Positions 29,594 through 38,081 of a stretch of 42,456 bases of DNA are shown here, piece after piece; within the stretch, counting starts at the first letter, position 1; every line of letters begins with the position of its first letter. The notes under the pieces were generated by a model, which saw only the letters and a list, made by a program, of their open reading frames with translations, was not told the origin of the DNA and did no database searches. The translations under genes and the position numbers were made by a program. The stretch comes from Cytobacillus horneckiae (GTDB lineage: Bacteria; Bacillota; Bacilli; Bacillales; Cytobacillaceae): NCBI RefSeq assembly GCF_002835735.1, contig NZ_PISD01000053.1:1-42456 (forward strand), written 5' to 3'.

Positions 29594-30163
29594 GTGGATC
29601 GTAATGAATTGCTCGAACAAATTAGTTGGAAAACCGATGAACTAGCGCATTTAGTGGCTGAATATTGGCATCAGTATTCTGATTATACTAATTGGCAATT
29701 TTGGTTTGTTCTTTTTGTCTTAATTGCTCCTTTAGTTTTGCTGTACTTTACTATAGATAGAAACAGACTCTTTGAAATATTTTTTTTCGGATATACTGTC
29801 AATATGCTTTGGACAATGGTTGAGGCCGTTTTAACAAGAGAGGGCTTATTTGTTTATCACTATTTTTTAATGCCATTTTTACCTAGTGCCACGAATATGA
29901 CCACTTCGCTATTGCCTGTAAGCTTTCTTCTTTTGTATCAATACTGTACAAACAGGGGTAAAAATTTTCATTTGTATGTTTTAGTTCTTAGTGCATTATA
30001 TGCTTTTGTGTTTGCAAATGTAGAAGAATATGTTGGCTTGCTTTCATTAAATAGAGGAATGAGTAATTTTTATATATTTTTTATTGATGTTGTTATAGCT
30101 TATTTTTCCTATTGGTTTACAGTATTTTTGCTGCGATTTAAAGAGATGCCCAAATTTAAGTAA
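29594..30163 (+). CDS. CBO0543-like membrane protein
   Basis: 189 residues from the GTG at 29594, behind AAAGGAGGTAAG; an in-frame ATG at 29552 lacks an RBS. Five or six hydrophobic segments (WFVLFVLIAPLVLLYFTI, FFGYTVNMLWTMVEAVLTRE, SLLPVSFLLLYQYC and others). The layout and motifs resemble the CBO0543 family. Function unknown. Confidence 0.7.
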   Translation: MDRNELLEQISWKTDELAHLVAEYWHQYSDYTNWQFWFVLFVLIAPLVLLYFTIDRNRLFEIFFFGYTVNMLWTMVEAVLTREGLFVYHYFLMPFLPSATNMTTSLLPVSFLLLYQYCTNRGKNFHLYVLVLSALYAFVFANVEEYVGLLSLNRGMSNFYIFFIDVVIAYFSYWFTVFLLRFKEMPKFK

Positions 30164-30234
30164 TAAATCAGTTAAAACAACCAATGTCAGTTTATTTACA
30201 TTATTATGTTAAATATATTAACAAAAAACAAAAA

Positions 30235-30265
30235 AGAGGTGTCAACAATTATTGTTGACACCTCT
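30235..30265 (-). terminator. terminator of the SASP gene
   Basis: A 14-bp perfect stem AGAGGTGTCAACAA/TTGTTGACACCTCT with a 3-nt loop. The minus strand continues TTTTTTGTTTTTT. Confidence 0.85.
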
Positions 30266-30286
30266 ATCGGTTTTGAGCGGCTTAGT

Positions 30287-30478
30287 CTATTGCTTTTTGT
30301 TGTGGAGCTGCTGCTCTCCTAATGCGACGAGTCGCTTCGTCATTTCCCCGCCGACAGAGCCATTTGCACGTGCGGTTGTTTCTGCACCTAGCTGTACGCC
30401 AAACTCTTGAGCAATTTCTTGCTTCATTTGATCCAATGCGTTATTTGCACCGGGTACTAAAAGTTTGTTTCTTGCCAC
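30287..30478 (-). CDS. alpha/beta-type small acid-soluble spore protein
   Basis: Sixty-three residues with both family signatures: [20 protein letters not shown] (containing the GPR protease site EFGV) and [19 protein letters not shown]. These proteins coat DNA in the forespore and protect it from UV and heat, and are degraded by GPR at germination. RBS GGGAGTGAT. Expected to be sigma-G dependent; no clear sigma-G promoter could be assigned by eye. Confidence 0.95.
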   Translation of the reverse strand: MARNKLLVPGANNALDQMKQEIAQEFGVQLGAETTARANGSVGGEMTKRLVALGEQQLHNKKQ

Positions 30479-30669
30479 GGATACATCACTCCCGACAAAC
30501 GATTTTGAGCAATAGGACTATCGCTCGTTTTTAACCTTTCCAAATGTAAAGGTTATCATTCGCCTAGGTAAATTTTATTAGTAAAATTAGTAACTAAATT
30601 TTCTAAAAAATATAAAAATATCATTGACTTATAGGAATTTTGCGATAAAATAAAAAATAACTTAATTAA

Positions 30670-30686
30670 TGTCATATAATCTAACA
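30670..30686 (+). promoter_or_regulatory. TnrA/GlnR-type box before amt
   Basis: TGTCATATAATCTAACA matches TGTNA-N7-TNACA exactly. It lies 48 bp before the ammonium transporter start; a TAAAAT -10 candidate follows at 30696-30701. Confidence 0.7.
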
Positions 30687-30733
30687 TCAGTTAGTTAAAA
30701 TGTATGACGTGAAATGAATGAGGGGGAATATAG

Positions 30734-32014
30734 ATGGACGAAATGTTCTATTTGAACAGTTTATGGACGATGCTTGCTGCAATTTTAGTTATTTTTATGA
30801 TAGGCGGCTTTATATTACTTGAAGCTGGTTCAACAAGAATGAAAAATGCTGGCCATATTGCCGGTAAAACCATTTTTTCTGTAGGCTTAACATTTTTAGT
30901 GTTCTGGGCCGTTGGCTATGGCTTTATATTTGGCGGAGATGGGAATTTCTTTGTTGGCATGACAGATTTCTTCGTTTCAGGGGCAGAAAGTGGTGCTTCT
31001 GATGTCTCTGATGCTGTGTTCTTTGTTTTCCAAAGTGCATTCGCTGCAATTGCCGTTTGTATTGCTCTAGGAGGATTCGCAGAGAGAGCAAAATTTCCTG
31101 TCTATGTTGGCTTTACTATCCTTTTCTCAGCTTTTGTCTATCCAGTTGTGGCTCATTGGATTTGGGGCGGCGGATGGCTTGCGGCACATGAAAAACAAGA
31201 TTTTGCGGGTTCGACAGTTGTTCACTTAACTGGTGCAATGGCTGCACTTGCAGCAACGATCCTGCTTAAACCGAGGATTGGAAAATATAATAAAGATGGC
31301 TCGGCAAATAATTTAGCAGGACATAACCAAGTTTATACAACACTTGCAGTGCTGATTCTTTGGGTAGGATGGTTTGGCTTTAATGCTGGAAGTACGACGT
31401 CTGTAGATGGTGCGTTTTTTGGGTATGTTGCATTAAATACGAACTTAGCAGCAGCTGTTGGTGCGGTAGCTGCACTAGCAATATCATGGGTTGTTCTCGG
31501 AAAGTCTGATATTGTGACAACATTAAATGGCGCATTAGCCGGTTTAGTAGCAATCACTGCATCCTGTGCCTTCGTCGAACCGTGGGCGGCAGTAGTAATT
31601 GGTCTTGTAGCTGGACTGTTGGTATTCTATAGCACGAAGTTCTTTGATAAAATGAAAATAGATGACCCAATATTTGCGCTATCAGTACATGGTGCTGCAG
31701 GTGTTTGGGGTACATTATCAAACGGTCTATTTGCAACTCCGGAATTAGCGGCAGCCAATGGCGGAAGTGCTGGTTTATTCTATGGTGGAGGGTTCGGTCA
31801 ATTAGGCGTTCAGGCAATGGGCGTTTTTACTGCTGGATTGTACGCATTCGTTGCATCTTTCATTATCCTTTTTATTCTTAAGAAATTAATGAACGGTCTT
31901 AGAGTTAGTGAGGAAGAAGAGATTATGGGTCTAGATATAAGTGAACATGGTAACTACGGGTATCCTGAAGAGTTTTTAACTGAAAAAAACAACAATAATA
32001 AATTAACATCTTAA
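30734..32014 (+). CDS. amt: ammonium transporter Amt
   Basis: A 426-residue polytopic membrane protein of the Amt/Rh family. The twin-His pore residues lie in STVVHLTGA and ALSVHGAAGVWG, with Phe-gate region FFVFQSAFAAIA and the family stretch GWFGFNAGST. A charged C-terminal tail, about 40 residues, interacts with PII proteins in relatives. B. subtilis pairs its transporter (nrgA) with glnK; no glnK follows here. RBS GAGGGGG. Control by TnrA/GlnR is supported by the upstream box. Confidence 0.95.
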   Translation: MDEMFYLNSLWTMLAAILVIFMIGGFILLEAGSTRMKNAGHIAGKTIFSVGLTFLVFWAVGYGFIFGGDGNFFVGMTDFFVSGAESGASDVSDAVFFVFQSAFAAIAVCIALGGFAERAKFPVYVGFTILFSAFVYPVVAHWIWGGGWLAAHEKQDFAGSTVVHLTGAMAALAATILLKPRIGKYNKDGSANNLAGHNQVYTTLAVLILWVGWFGFNAGSTTSVDGAFFGYVALNTNLAAAVGAVAALAISWVVLGKSDIVTTLNGALAGLVAITASCAFVEPWAAVVIGLVAGLLVFYSTKFFDKMKIDDPIFALSVHGAAGVWGTLSNGLFATPELAAANGGSAGLFYGGGFGQLGVQAMGVFTAGLYAFVASFIILFILKKLMNGLRVSEEEEIMGLDISEHGNYGYPEEFLTEKNNNNKLTS

Positions 32015-32017
32015 TGA

Positions 32018-32047
32018 AAAAAGCCTCCTTTAATAAGGGGGCTTTTT
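32018..32047 (+). terminator. terminator of amt
   Basis: AAAAAGCCTCCTT pairs (one G-T wobble) with AAGGGGGCTTTTT. Confidence 0.8.
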
Positions 32048-32094
32048 AGCAAAAAGACATTCGTAAAGTTTTCTAATTAAAAGGAAGTGTATGA

Positions 32095-33081
32095 TTGGAT
32101 AAACAAATAGAAACATACAAGGACATTAAAAACTGGAAGGAAAGTGAAATACGAAATCATATTTCAGATACTGTTTCCTTAAATTCCTTTCATGATGAAG
32201 TAATGAAGGCTGTGTTTTCATTGGCGTTGAAAAAGATGAACAAAGAGCCTCCATGCCGTTTTTCTTGGTTTATCACAGGCAGCGGAGGAAGGAGAGAACA
32301 AGGGTTAATAAGTGATCAAGATCATGGCATCATTTATGAAATAGAAAATAGTGAATGTGCAGGTTATTTTTCCAGCCTAGGTGAAAAATTAGCAGATGGA
32401 TTAAATATCTCAGGATATCCATATTGCGATGGCAATGTAATGGCGAGCAACCCGCTATGGACTAAATCTATAGCTAAATGGGAAGAGCAGCTTGCTTATT
32501 GGCTGAAGGAAGAGAGCTGGGCAACGATTCGCAGCCTGCAAATCTTTTATGATGGCAGGTCATTAATTGGTGAGGAAGAATATATCCGGCATTTAAAATG
32601 TTATATTCACCAATCGATTCAGCATAACCCAAATCTTTTAAAAAGGCTGCTTGAAAATGTCAGGCATATTAAAAATTCAATTGGTCCTTTAGGACAAATT
32701 CTGACAGAAGAAACCGGCACATATAAAGGAAGTATAAATTTGAAATATACCGCCTTTATACCATATGTGAATGGGGTTCGGCTGCTTGCATTAAAGGAAG
32801 GAATAGAAGACACGTCGACAAATGGCCGGATGGAAGCATTAATAATGAAAAGTCCATATAATGAGGATTTGCATAAATATATAGAGAGTTTTAAACAATT
32901 GCTAACTTACAGACTACTTTTAATGAATGATGTTGAATCTTATGATGATGCTCATCACTTGTTTATTAAGAATTTAAATAAGGAAAAGAAAAATGAGATT
33001 AAAAAAATATTAAAAAATGGCAAAAGACTTCATCAATATGTAGCCAATCTTATTGAACAGGGTGTGAAGTCATGGCTTTAG
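32095..33081 (+). CDS. DUF294 nucleotidyltransferase-like protein
   Basis: 328 residues, TTG start behind AAAGGAAG. The nucleotidyltransferase motif is FITGSGGRREQGLISDQDHG (GS followed by DxD), with the C-terminal DUF294_C substrate-binding-like domain. Related to the GlnD/GlnE group that adds or removes nucleotides from signalling proteins, but without CBS or HD domains. It overlaps the exonuclease gene by 10 bp, a pairing known from many bacteria. Its position behind amt hints at nitrogen or nucleotide signalling; target unknown. Confidence 0.85.
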   Translation: MDKQIETYKDIKNWKESEIRNHISDTVSLNSFHDEVMKAVFSLALKKMNKEPPCRFSWFITGSGGRREQGLISDQDHGIIYEIENSECAGYFSSLGEKLADGLNISGYPYCDGNVMASNPLWTKSIAKWEEQLAYWLKEESWATIRSLQIFYDGRSLIGEEEYIRHLKCYIHQSIQHNPNLLKRLLENVRHIKNSIGPLGQILTEETGTYKGSINLKYTAFIPYVNGVRLLALKEGIEDTSTNGRMEALIMKSPYNEDLHKYIESFKQLLTYRLLLMNDVESYDDAHHLFIKNLNKEKKNEIKKILKNGKRLHQYVANLIEQGVKSWL

Positions 33082-33791
33082 AACCTTTTTTTCAATTTGT
33101 ACGAAAGCTGAACAATAACCGATTTGGTGGATTACAATCTCAAAATTCACAGCATTTAGCTTTTATGAGGCAATTGCATAGGGAAATGAAAGATTATAAC
33201 GTGATGGAAGAGCCTCTAGAAAAAATCAGTGCGGTCGTGTTTGATATTGAAACGACTGGTTTTTACCCTGAAAAAGGAGACCGGATTCTCTCAATCGGAG
33301 CAGTAAAAATCATCGATGGACAAATGCTTGAAAGCGAATCCTTTTATTCTTTAGTTCGTTTTGAGGAGGAACTCCCGGAAGGCATTAAAAAGTTAACGGG
33401 GATTAATAATAAAGAATTATTGGCTGCACCGAGTTTATCAGAAGTAATGATACAGTTTTTTAAGTTTGCTCAAGACCTACCTTTAATCGCTCATCATTCA
33501 AGTCATGAAAAAAAATTTATGCAGCATGCTTCATGGACGATGTTTAAAACATCGTTTAAACATAGATTATTTGATACATCCTTTTTATATCGCTTAATTG
33601 AACCGCAAGGAATATCAATTAAGCTGGAAGATTTCTGCGTAAGAAATGGAATTGAAATTGTCGATCGGCATCACGCGCTAGGAGATGCCAAGCTGACTGC
33701 CGAATTATGGCTGTGCTATATCATAAAGGTACGAAATGCTGGATGTGAGACAATGAAGGATGTATATGAGAAAATTGCGAAGCTCTCATAA
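33072..33791 (+). CDS. DEDDh 3'-5' exonuclease (DnaQ/PolC-epsilon-like)
   Basis: 239 residues. Exo motifs: VVFDIETTGFYPEKGDRILS (DxE), LPLIAHHSSHEKKFM (the D of motif II is replaced by His/Ser context and should be checked) and DRHHALGDAKLTAELW (HxxxxxD). Stand-alone proofreading-type exonucleases act on DNA or RNA 3' ends. Translationally coupled to the DUF294 gene through the 10-bp overlap. Confidence 0.85.
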   Translation: MALEPFFQFVRKLNNNRFGGLQSQNSQHLAFMRQLHREMKDYNVMEEPLEKISAVVFDIETTGFYPEKGDRILSIGAVKIIDGQMLESESFYSLVRFEEELPEGIKKLTGINNKELLAAPSLSEVMIQFFKFAQDLPLIAHHSSHEKKFMQHASWTMFKTSFKHRLFDTSFLYRLIEPQGISIKLEDFCVRNGIEIVDRHHALGDAKLTAELWLCYIIKVRNAGCETMKDVYEKIAKLS

Positions 33792-33796
33792 AGACG

Positions 33797-33826
33797 CCAT
33801 AGATGATGAATCTATGGTGTTTTTTT
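33797..33826 (+). terminator. terminator of the DUF294-exonuclease operon
   Basis: CCATAGAT pairs with ATCTATGG, followed by seven T. Confidence 0.8.
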
Positions 33827-33956
33827 GTCTCCAAAACATTAGAATTGAGTCATTTTGTTTGAAATGACTTTTGTCATATTTAATTGATGACATAATCCAC
33901 TAATTTAACAACAATTACTCCAATATACTTAAAATAGTAAATCAGGAGGTGATTGT

Positions 33957-34880
33957 TTGGAAATAGTTATAAGTCTTAATCAAATTACAAAGCAATTTAA
34001 GAAACAAACGGCGGTAAATAACATCTCAACAGTTATTCATAAGGGTGAATTAGTGGCGATTTTAGGACCGAATGGTGCAGGGAAATCGACTACCTTATTA
34101 ATGATGCTCGGTTTAATTGAGCCGACTAACGGCGAGATTACTTTAATGGGGGATCATCCGAAACATAAGCGGAATAGAGAGCGAATTGGGGCGATGCTTC
34201 AAGAAGTCAGTATGATTGATGCGCTTACTGTAATGGAGGTCATTCAGCTGTTCAGGAGCTATTATCCTCAGCCGATGGCATTTGAACAGTTGATTTCAAT
34301 AACGGGTTTACAGGAGGAGGATTTAAAGAAAAGAGCTGATAAGCTATCAGGCGGGCAAAAGCGAAGACTAAGTTTTGCATTGGCGTTAGCTGGTGATCCG
34401 GAAATTATTTTCTTTGATGAACCAACTGTGGGAATGGATACGAGTGCAAGAAGGAATTTTTGGAGAACCGTTGAGGAAATGAACAAAAAAGGAAAAACAG
34501 TTATTTTTACAACTCATTATTTGCAAGAAGCAGATGATGTCGCTAAACGTATAATACTATTTAATCAAGGAAAAATCATAGCAGATGGAGCGCCAATTGA
34601 TATTAAAAGAAAACTGACAGCATCATCGGTTTCTTTCGCTGCGAATGACTTCATAAGTTTAGAAATGCTGGCAACCATCGCTTATGTAATGAAGGTTGTT
34701 GAAAAAGATGGAAGAGTTTTCTTAGAGACTGATCATACCGATGAAGTACTGGAAGAGATATTTGCCAGGAAAATCAAGGTAAAGGATATTAATATTCATC
34801 ACGGTAGATTGGATGAAGCATTTGAGCAATTAACAAGAAGGGGGGGTGAATTTGTTGAATCCAGTTTGGATGCAGTGTAA
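33957..34880 (+). CDS. ABC transporter ATP-binding protein (YvfR-like)
   Basis: 307 residues, TTG start behind CAGGAGGTGA. Walker A GPNGAGKST (about residue 40), signature LSGGQKRRLSFALAL, Walker B IIFFDEPTVGMD and the H-loop THYLQEADD. The C-terminal 80 residues are the usual extension of ABC-2 exporter ATPases. Its 3' end overlaps the permease start, and a two-component system follows, as in B. subtilis yvfRSTU. Substrate unknown; such modules often answer to envelope stress or antimicrobial peptides. Confidence 0.9.
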   Translation: MEIVISLNQITKQFKKQTAVNNISTVIHKGELVAILGPNGAGKSTTLLMMLGLIEPTNGEITLMGDHPKHKRNRERIGAMLQEVSMIDALTVMEVIQLFRSYYPQPMAFEQLISITGLQEEDLKKRADKLSGGQKRRLSFALALAGDPEIIFFDEPTVGMDTSARRNFWRTVEEMNKKGKTVIFTTHYLQEADDVAKRIILFNQGKIIADGAPIDIKRKLTASSVSFAANDFISLEMLATIAYVMKVVEKDGRVFLETDHTDEVLEEIFARKIKVKDINIHHGRLDEAFEQLTRRGGEFVESSLDAV

Positions 34881-35589
34881 AGCAGAAATATTACGGATAT
34901 TTCGCAATCCTTATTTTGTTTTCTGGTCATTATTTATGCCGATATTATTCTATTTTCTTTTCACTAATGTTTTTAATGTAGGCATGGGTGATGAATGGCA
35001 TGCTCATTTTTTAATGTCTGTAACATGTTTTAGTGTGATGGGCTCGGCGATTATGACATTAGGCATTCGCTTAGTGGAAGAGCGAACGAAAGGATGGTCC
35101 ATGTTTATGAGGCTGACGCCACTTTCTGATGGAGCGTATTTCTTTGCGAAAATGGTGGGCCAAACGATGATTCATATCTTTTCAATCATCATTATTTTTA
35201 CAGTGGGCTCTTTCATTAATAATGTTACTTTAACAATTAGTCAATGGCTATTATGCGGCATGTGGATTTTGCTAGGCTCATTCCCGTTTTTAGCTTTAGG
35301 CACACTTGTCGGATTGATGAAAAAAGTGGATACTGCTTCAGGTGTAAGTAATGTGATCTATATGGGATTAGCCATATTAGGCGGTATGTGGATGCCGATG
35401 GAAATTATGCCTAAATTTATTCAATCGATTGCACAATGGATTCCTTCCTTTCATTTTGGAAGCGGTGCTTGGGAAATGGTAAGAGGCAATGCTCCTTCGC
35501 TAGTAAATATTTCTGTTTTAATAGGATATCTTATCGTGTTTGTCGTATTATCAATATATATAAGGAGAAAGCAGGAAGTGGTGGTGTAA
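34855..35589 (+). CDS. ABC-2 type permease (YvfS-like)
   Basis: 244 residues from TTG 34855, behind GGGGGGTGA; GTG 34846 in the same frame is possible but lies in that RBS. Six TM segments, e.g. NPYFVFWSLFMPILFYFLFT, IFSIIIIFTVGSFI, LLGSFPFLALGTLVGL and VLIGYLIVFVVLSIYI. It overlaps the ATPase gene by 26 bp. Forms the membrane half of the exporter. Confidence 0.9.
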   Translation: MNPVWMQCKAEILRIFRNPYFVFWSLFMPILFYFLFTNVFNVGMGDEWHAHFLMSVTCFSVMGSAIMTLGIRLVEERTKGWSMFMRLTPLSDGAYFFAKMVGQTMIHIFSIIIIFTVGSFINNVTLTISQWLLCGMWILLGSFPFLALGTLVGLMKKVDTASGVSNVIYMGLAILGGMWMPMEIMPKFIQSIAQWIPSFHFGSGAWEMVRGNAPSLVNISVLIGYLIVFVVLSIYIRRKQEVVV

Positions 35590-35595
35590 CGTGGA

Positions 35596-36729
35596 ATGGG
35601 TACGGCAAACAAGTTTAGGTTGTTTCCAGAAAGATATGGATTTCTTCCGTATGTGTTTCTTCTTTATCTATTAATGCCAGCTTATTACATTGCTGAAGAA
35701 TCTGGATGGAAGATGGTTGCCGGATACGGGATGCTCTTCTTATTCTTTATGTCTTACCGTCAGCTTTATTGCAATCTAGAAAATAATGTATCAATCGGTT
35801 GGTTAGTTATTCAAGTTTTAATTATATTGATATTTTCAATTTTCTATAATTTAAATAGTTTGTTTATGGGTTTTTTTACTGCCCATTTCATTGGCTGGTT
35901 TAAAAGTAAAAGAGCTTTTTGGACCGCATTAATATTATTTTCGATTTCTATATTTACAACGCTGTTTGCGTTATTTGACGAGTTCCCAAGCGGTGCGTAT
36001 TATTTGTTAATTATGATGATCGTTATGTTGTGTTCCCCGTTTGGGATTCGATCAATGAACACAAAGATAGAGCTCGAAGAAAAGCTGAATGTAGCAAACG
36101 AACGAATAGAATCCTTGGTGAAAAGAGAGGAAAGAATGCGAATTTCCAGGGATTTGCATGATACATTAGGTCATACATTATCATTGATTACATTAAAGTC
36201 ACAGCTTGTTGTAAAAATGGTGGATAAAGATACCGGTGGTGCCAGAAGAGAAGCTAAGGAAATCGAACGAACTTCCCGAATTGCTTTGAAGCAAGTAAGA
36301 GAGCTCGTTTCTGATATGAGAGCATTAACCATTTCAGAGGTATTGTTTGAATCGCAAGCGATTTTGGAGGCTGCAGGGATAAAGGCTCGGATTAATATTT
36401 CTCATGAGTTGGAGGAAATACCAAGCATGACACAAAATATATTAGGAATGTGTGTACGTGAAGGGGTAACAAATGTGGTGAAGCATAGTCAAGCTACTAT
36501 GTGTTCGATATTATGCGAAAAGCATGAAGGAGAAGTATTCATCAGAATTAAAGATAATGGTAAGGGAATGAGCAATGAGATTGAGAGAGGAAATGGGATA
36601 TGCGGCATGTCAGAAAGGCTGGAGCTAATTGAAGGCAATTTAAGTGTCCAAACTGATTCTCATAAAGGGTTTATCCTAGAGATGAAAGTACCTGTAATTA
36701 TTAAAGAAGGGAGGAAGGGGGTATCTTGA
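35596..36729 (+). CDS. sensor histidine kinase, DesK/YvfT type
   Basis: 377 residues. About five TM segments in the first 150 residues with no extracellular sensor domain, a short coiled linker, then HisKA_3 with the phospho-acceptor in RDLHDTLGHTLSLITLKSQL and HATPase_c motifs VTNVVKHSQA and DNGKGMS. Intramembrane sensing is typical of this class. It ends in a TTGA overlap with the response regulator. Phosphorylates the downstream LuxR-type regulator and probably controls the upstream ABC genes. Confidence 0.9.
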   Translation: MGTANKFRLFPERYGFLPYVFLLYLLMPAYYIAEESGWKMVAGYGMLFLFFMSYRQLYCNLENNVSIGWLVIQVLIILIFSIFYNLNSLFMGFFTAHFIGWFKSKRAFWTALILFSISIFTTLFALFDEFPSGAYYLLIMMIVMLCSPFGIRSMNTKIELEEKLNVANERIESLVKREERMRISRDLHDTLGHTLSLITLKSQLVVKMVDKDTGGARREAKEIERTSRIALKQVRELVSDMRALTISEVLFESQAILEAAGIKARINISHELEEIPSMTQNILGMCVREGVTNVVKHSQATMCSILCEKHEGEVFIRIKDNGKGMSNEIERGNGICGMSERLELIEGNLSVQTDSHKGFILEMKVPVIIKEGRKGVS

Positions 36730-37331
36730 CAATAAAAGTGATTATTGGAGAAGATCAGCGTATGTTAAGAGGGGCATTAGGCACTCTGTTAAATTATGAA
36801 GATGATATAGAGGTAATTGGGCAGGCTGAAAATGGAAGAGAAGTTGAACGCCTCGTTGAGCAGCTTCAACCTGATGTATGTTTATTGGATATTGAAATGC
36901 CATTGAAGAGCGGTTTAGCCGTAGCTGAAAAGCTATATATAGAGAAATCAGCATGCAAAATCATTATCTTAACTACTTTTGCCAGACCGGGGTATTTTGA
37001 AAAAGCTGTAAGGGCAAATGTCCATGGTTATTTATTGAAAGACGGTCCAAGTGAGGATTTGGCACAATGCATTAGAAATGTCATGAAAGGGAAAAGAGAG
37101 TTTGCACCAGAACTAATCTTCGGAAGTTTAAAGGAGGAAAACCCGTTAACTGAACGAGAGCAGGAAGTTTTAAGGATGGTATCAAGCGGCATGACATCAA
37201 AGGAAGTTTCCGCGCACCTGTATTTATCTGCCGGGACGGTGCGCAATTATATGTCAGAAATAATCAATAAGTTACAGGTAAAAAATAGAATCGAAGCAAT
37301 CTCTGAAGCAGAAGAAAAAGGGTGGATATAA
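36726..37331 (+). CDS. NarL/LuxR-type response regulator (YvfU-like)
   Basis: 201 residues, TTG start overlapping the kinase stop. Receiver domain with acidic pocket GEDQRM, phospho-Asp in CLLDIEMPLKSG and switch Thr in IILTTFARPG. C-terminal LuxR HTH: LTEREQEVLRMVSSGMTSKE and GTVRNYMSEIINKL. Cognate of the kinase by overlap. Last gene of a four-gene operon; only 8 bp separate it from the convergent XRE gene, without an obvious terminator. Confidence 0.9.
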   Translation: MTIKVIIGEDQRMLRGALGTLLNYEDDIEVIGQAENGREVERLVEQLQPDVCLLDIEMPLKSGLAVAEKLYIEKSACKIIILTTFARPGYFEKAVRANVHGYLLKDGPSEDLAQCIRNVMKGKREFAPELIFGSLKEENPLTEREQEVLRMVSSGMTSKEVSAHLYLSAGTVRNYMSEIINKLQVKNRIEAISEAEEKGWI

Positions 37332-37339
37332 AAGGTATA

Positions 37340-37588
37340 TTACATGAATGGCGGAAGACCTTTGCTAAATTCTGAAACTACTGTTGATATTGACTGAATT
37401 TGTTGGTCATCCAAGTCAAATGCCGCTTTTATTTTATTCTCTAAATCTGCTGTTACTCTTCTTTTTCCCACCTCTACTAGGGCGATAAGTGAGAAGCTGC
37501 AGCTGACGATTCTCGCAAAATCACGCTGGGTCATATTGTAGCTTTCCCTTAAAAACTTTATTACGTCTTTGTTCATATTTTTGCTCAT
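37340..37588 (-). CDS. small XRE-family regulator
   Basis: Eighty-two residues from ATG 37588 behind TAGGTGA. HTH: MTQRDFARIVSCSFSLIALV and EVGKRRV, followed by a helical tail that resembles short transcription regulators. Convergent with the response regulator gene. Regulatory target unknown. Confidence 0.75.
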   Translation of the reverse strand: MSKNMNKDVIKFLRESYNMTQRDFARIVSCSFSLIALVEVGKRRVTADLENKIKAAFDLDDQQIQSISTVVSEFSKGLPPFM

Positions 37589-37705
37589 TTTCTTCACCTA
37601 CTATATAGCATTTAGTCGTAATGCTTCTATATAAAATTAGCATTGTTCTAAGCTATTTGTCAAAGTTATATTATTGAATGAGGAAATTTTGTATTTATCA
37701 AAAAA

Positions 37706-37734
37706 TGACTGCCCGATAAAATGGAGGGCAGTCA
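37706..37734 (-). terminator. terminator of the 77-aa gene
   Basis: TGACTGCCC pairs with GGGCAGTCA, and the minus strand continues TTTTTTG. Confidence 0.8.
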
Positions 37735-37749
37735 TTACACGTTGGAAAG

Positions 37750-37983
37750 CTATTTAAACATTCTTTTCTTCTTGCTAGTTTCAAAATCTACTTTATACTT
37801 TTCCTGTGTTGATGAATGATTTTTTTGTTCTTTTTTATTTCTTTCTTCTCTTTTTTCCAGCTTTAAATCTTCCATCGGCAGAGGATCAACATTTTTTTCC
37901 TCTGGAAAGGTATCAAACAAGCTTTCTTCTTTTGTTTTGTATTGTTCAGGATGGTCCATATTTTTCTTATCTTTTCTCATCAT
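37750..37983 (-). CDS. highly charged hypothetical protein, 77 aa
   Basis: Very hydrophilic, Lys/Glu-rich, probably disordered (MMRKDKKNMDHPEQYKTKEE ... KKKRMFK). RBS AAGGATGTG. It has its own terminator. I know of similar small charged proteins in sporulating Bacillaceae but cannot assign a family or role. Confidence 0.55.
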   Translation of the reverse strand: MMRKDKKNMDHPEQYKTKEESLFDTFPEEKNVDPLPMEDLKLEKREERNKKEQKNHSSTQEKYKVDFETSKKKRMFK

Positions 37984-38034
37984 CTTTCACATCCTTATCA
38001 GGTTTATTCATCTTTACCCTTAATAAAATCAAAA

Positions 38035-38077
38035 AAACATAGCAAAACACATGAGAATCCATGTTTTTGCTATGTTT
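38035..38077 (-). terminator. terminator of cstA
   Basis: AAACATAGCAAAA pairs with TTTTGCTATGTTT; the minus strand continues TTTTTTTGATT. Confidence 0.8.
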
Positions 38078-38081
38078 GAAG

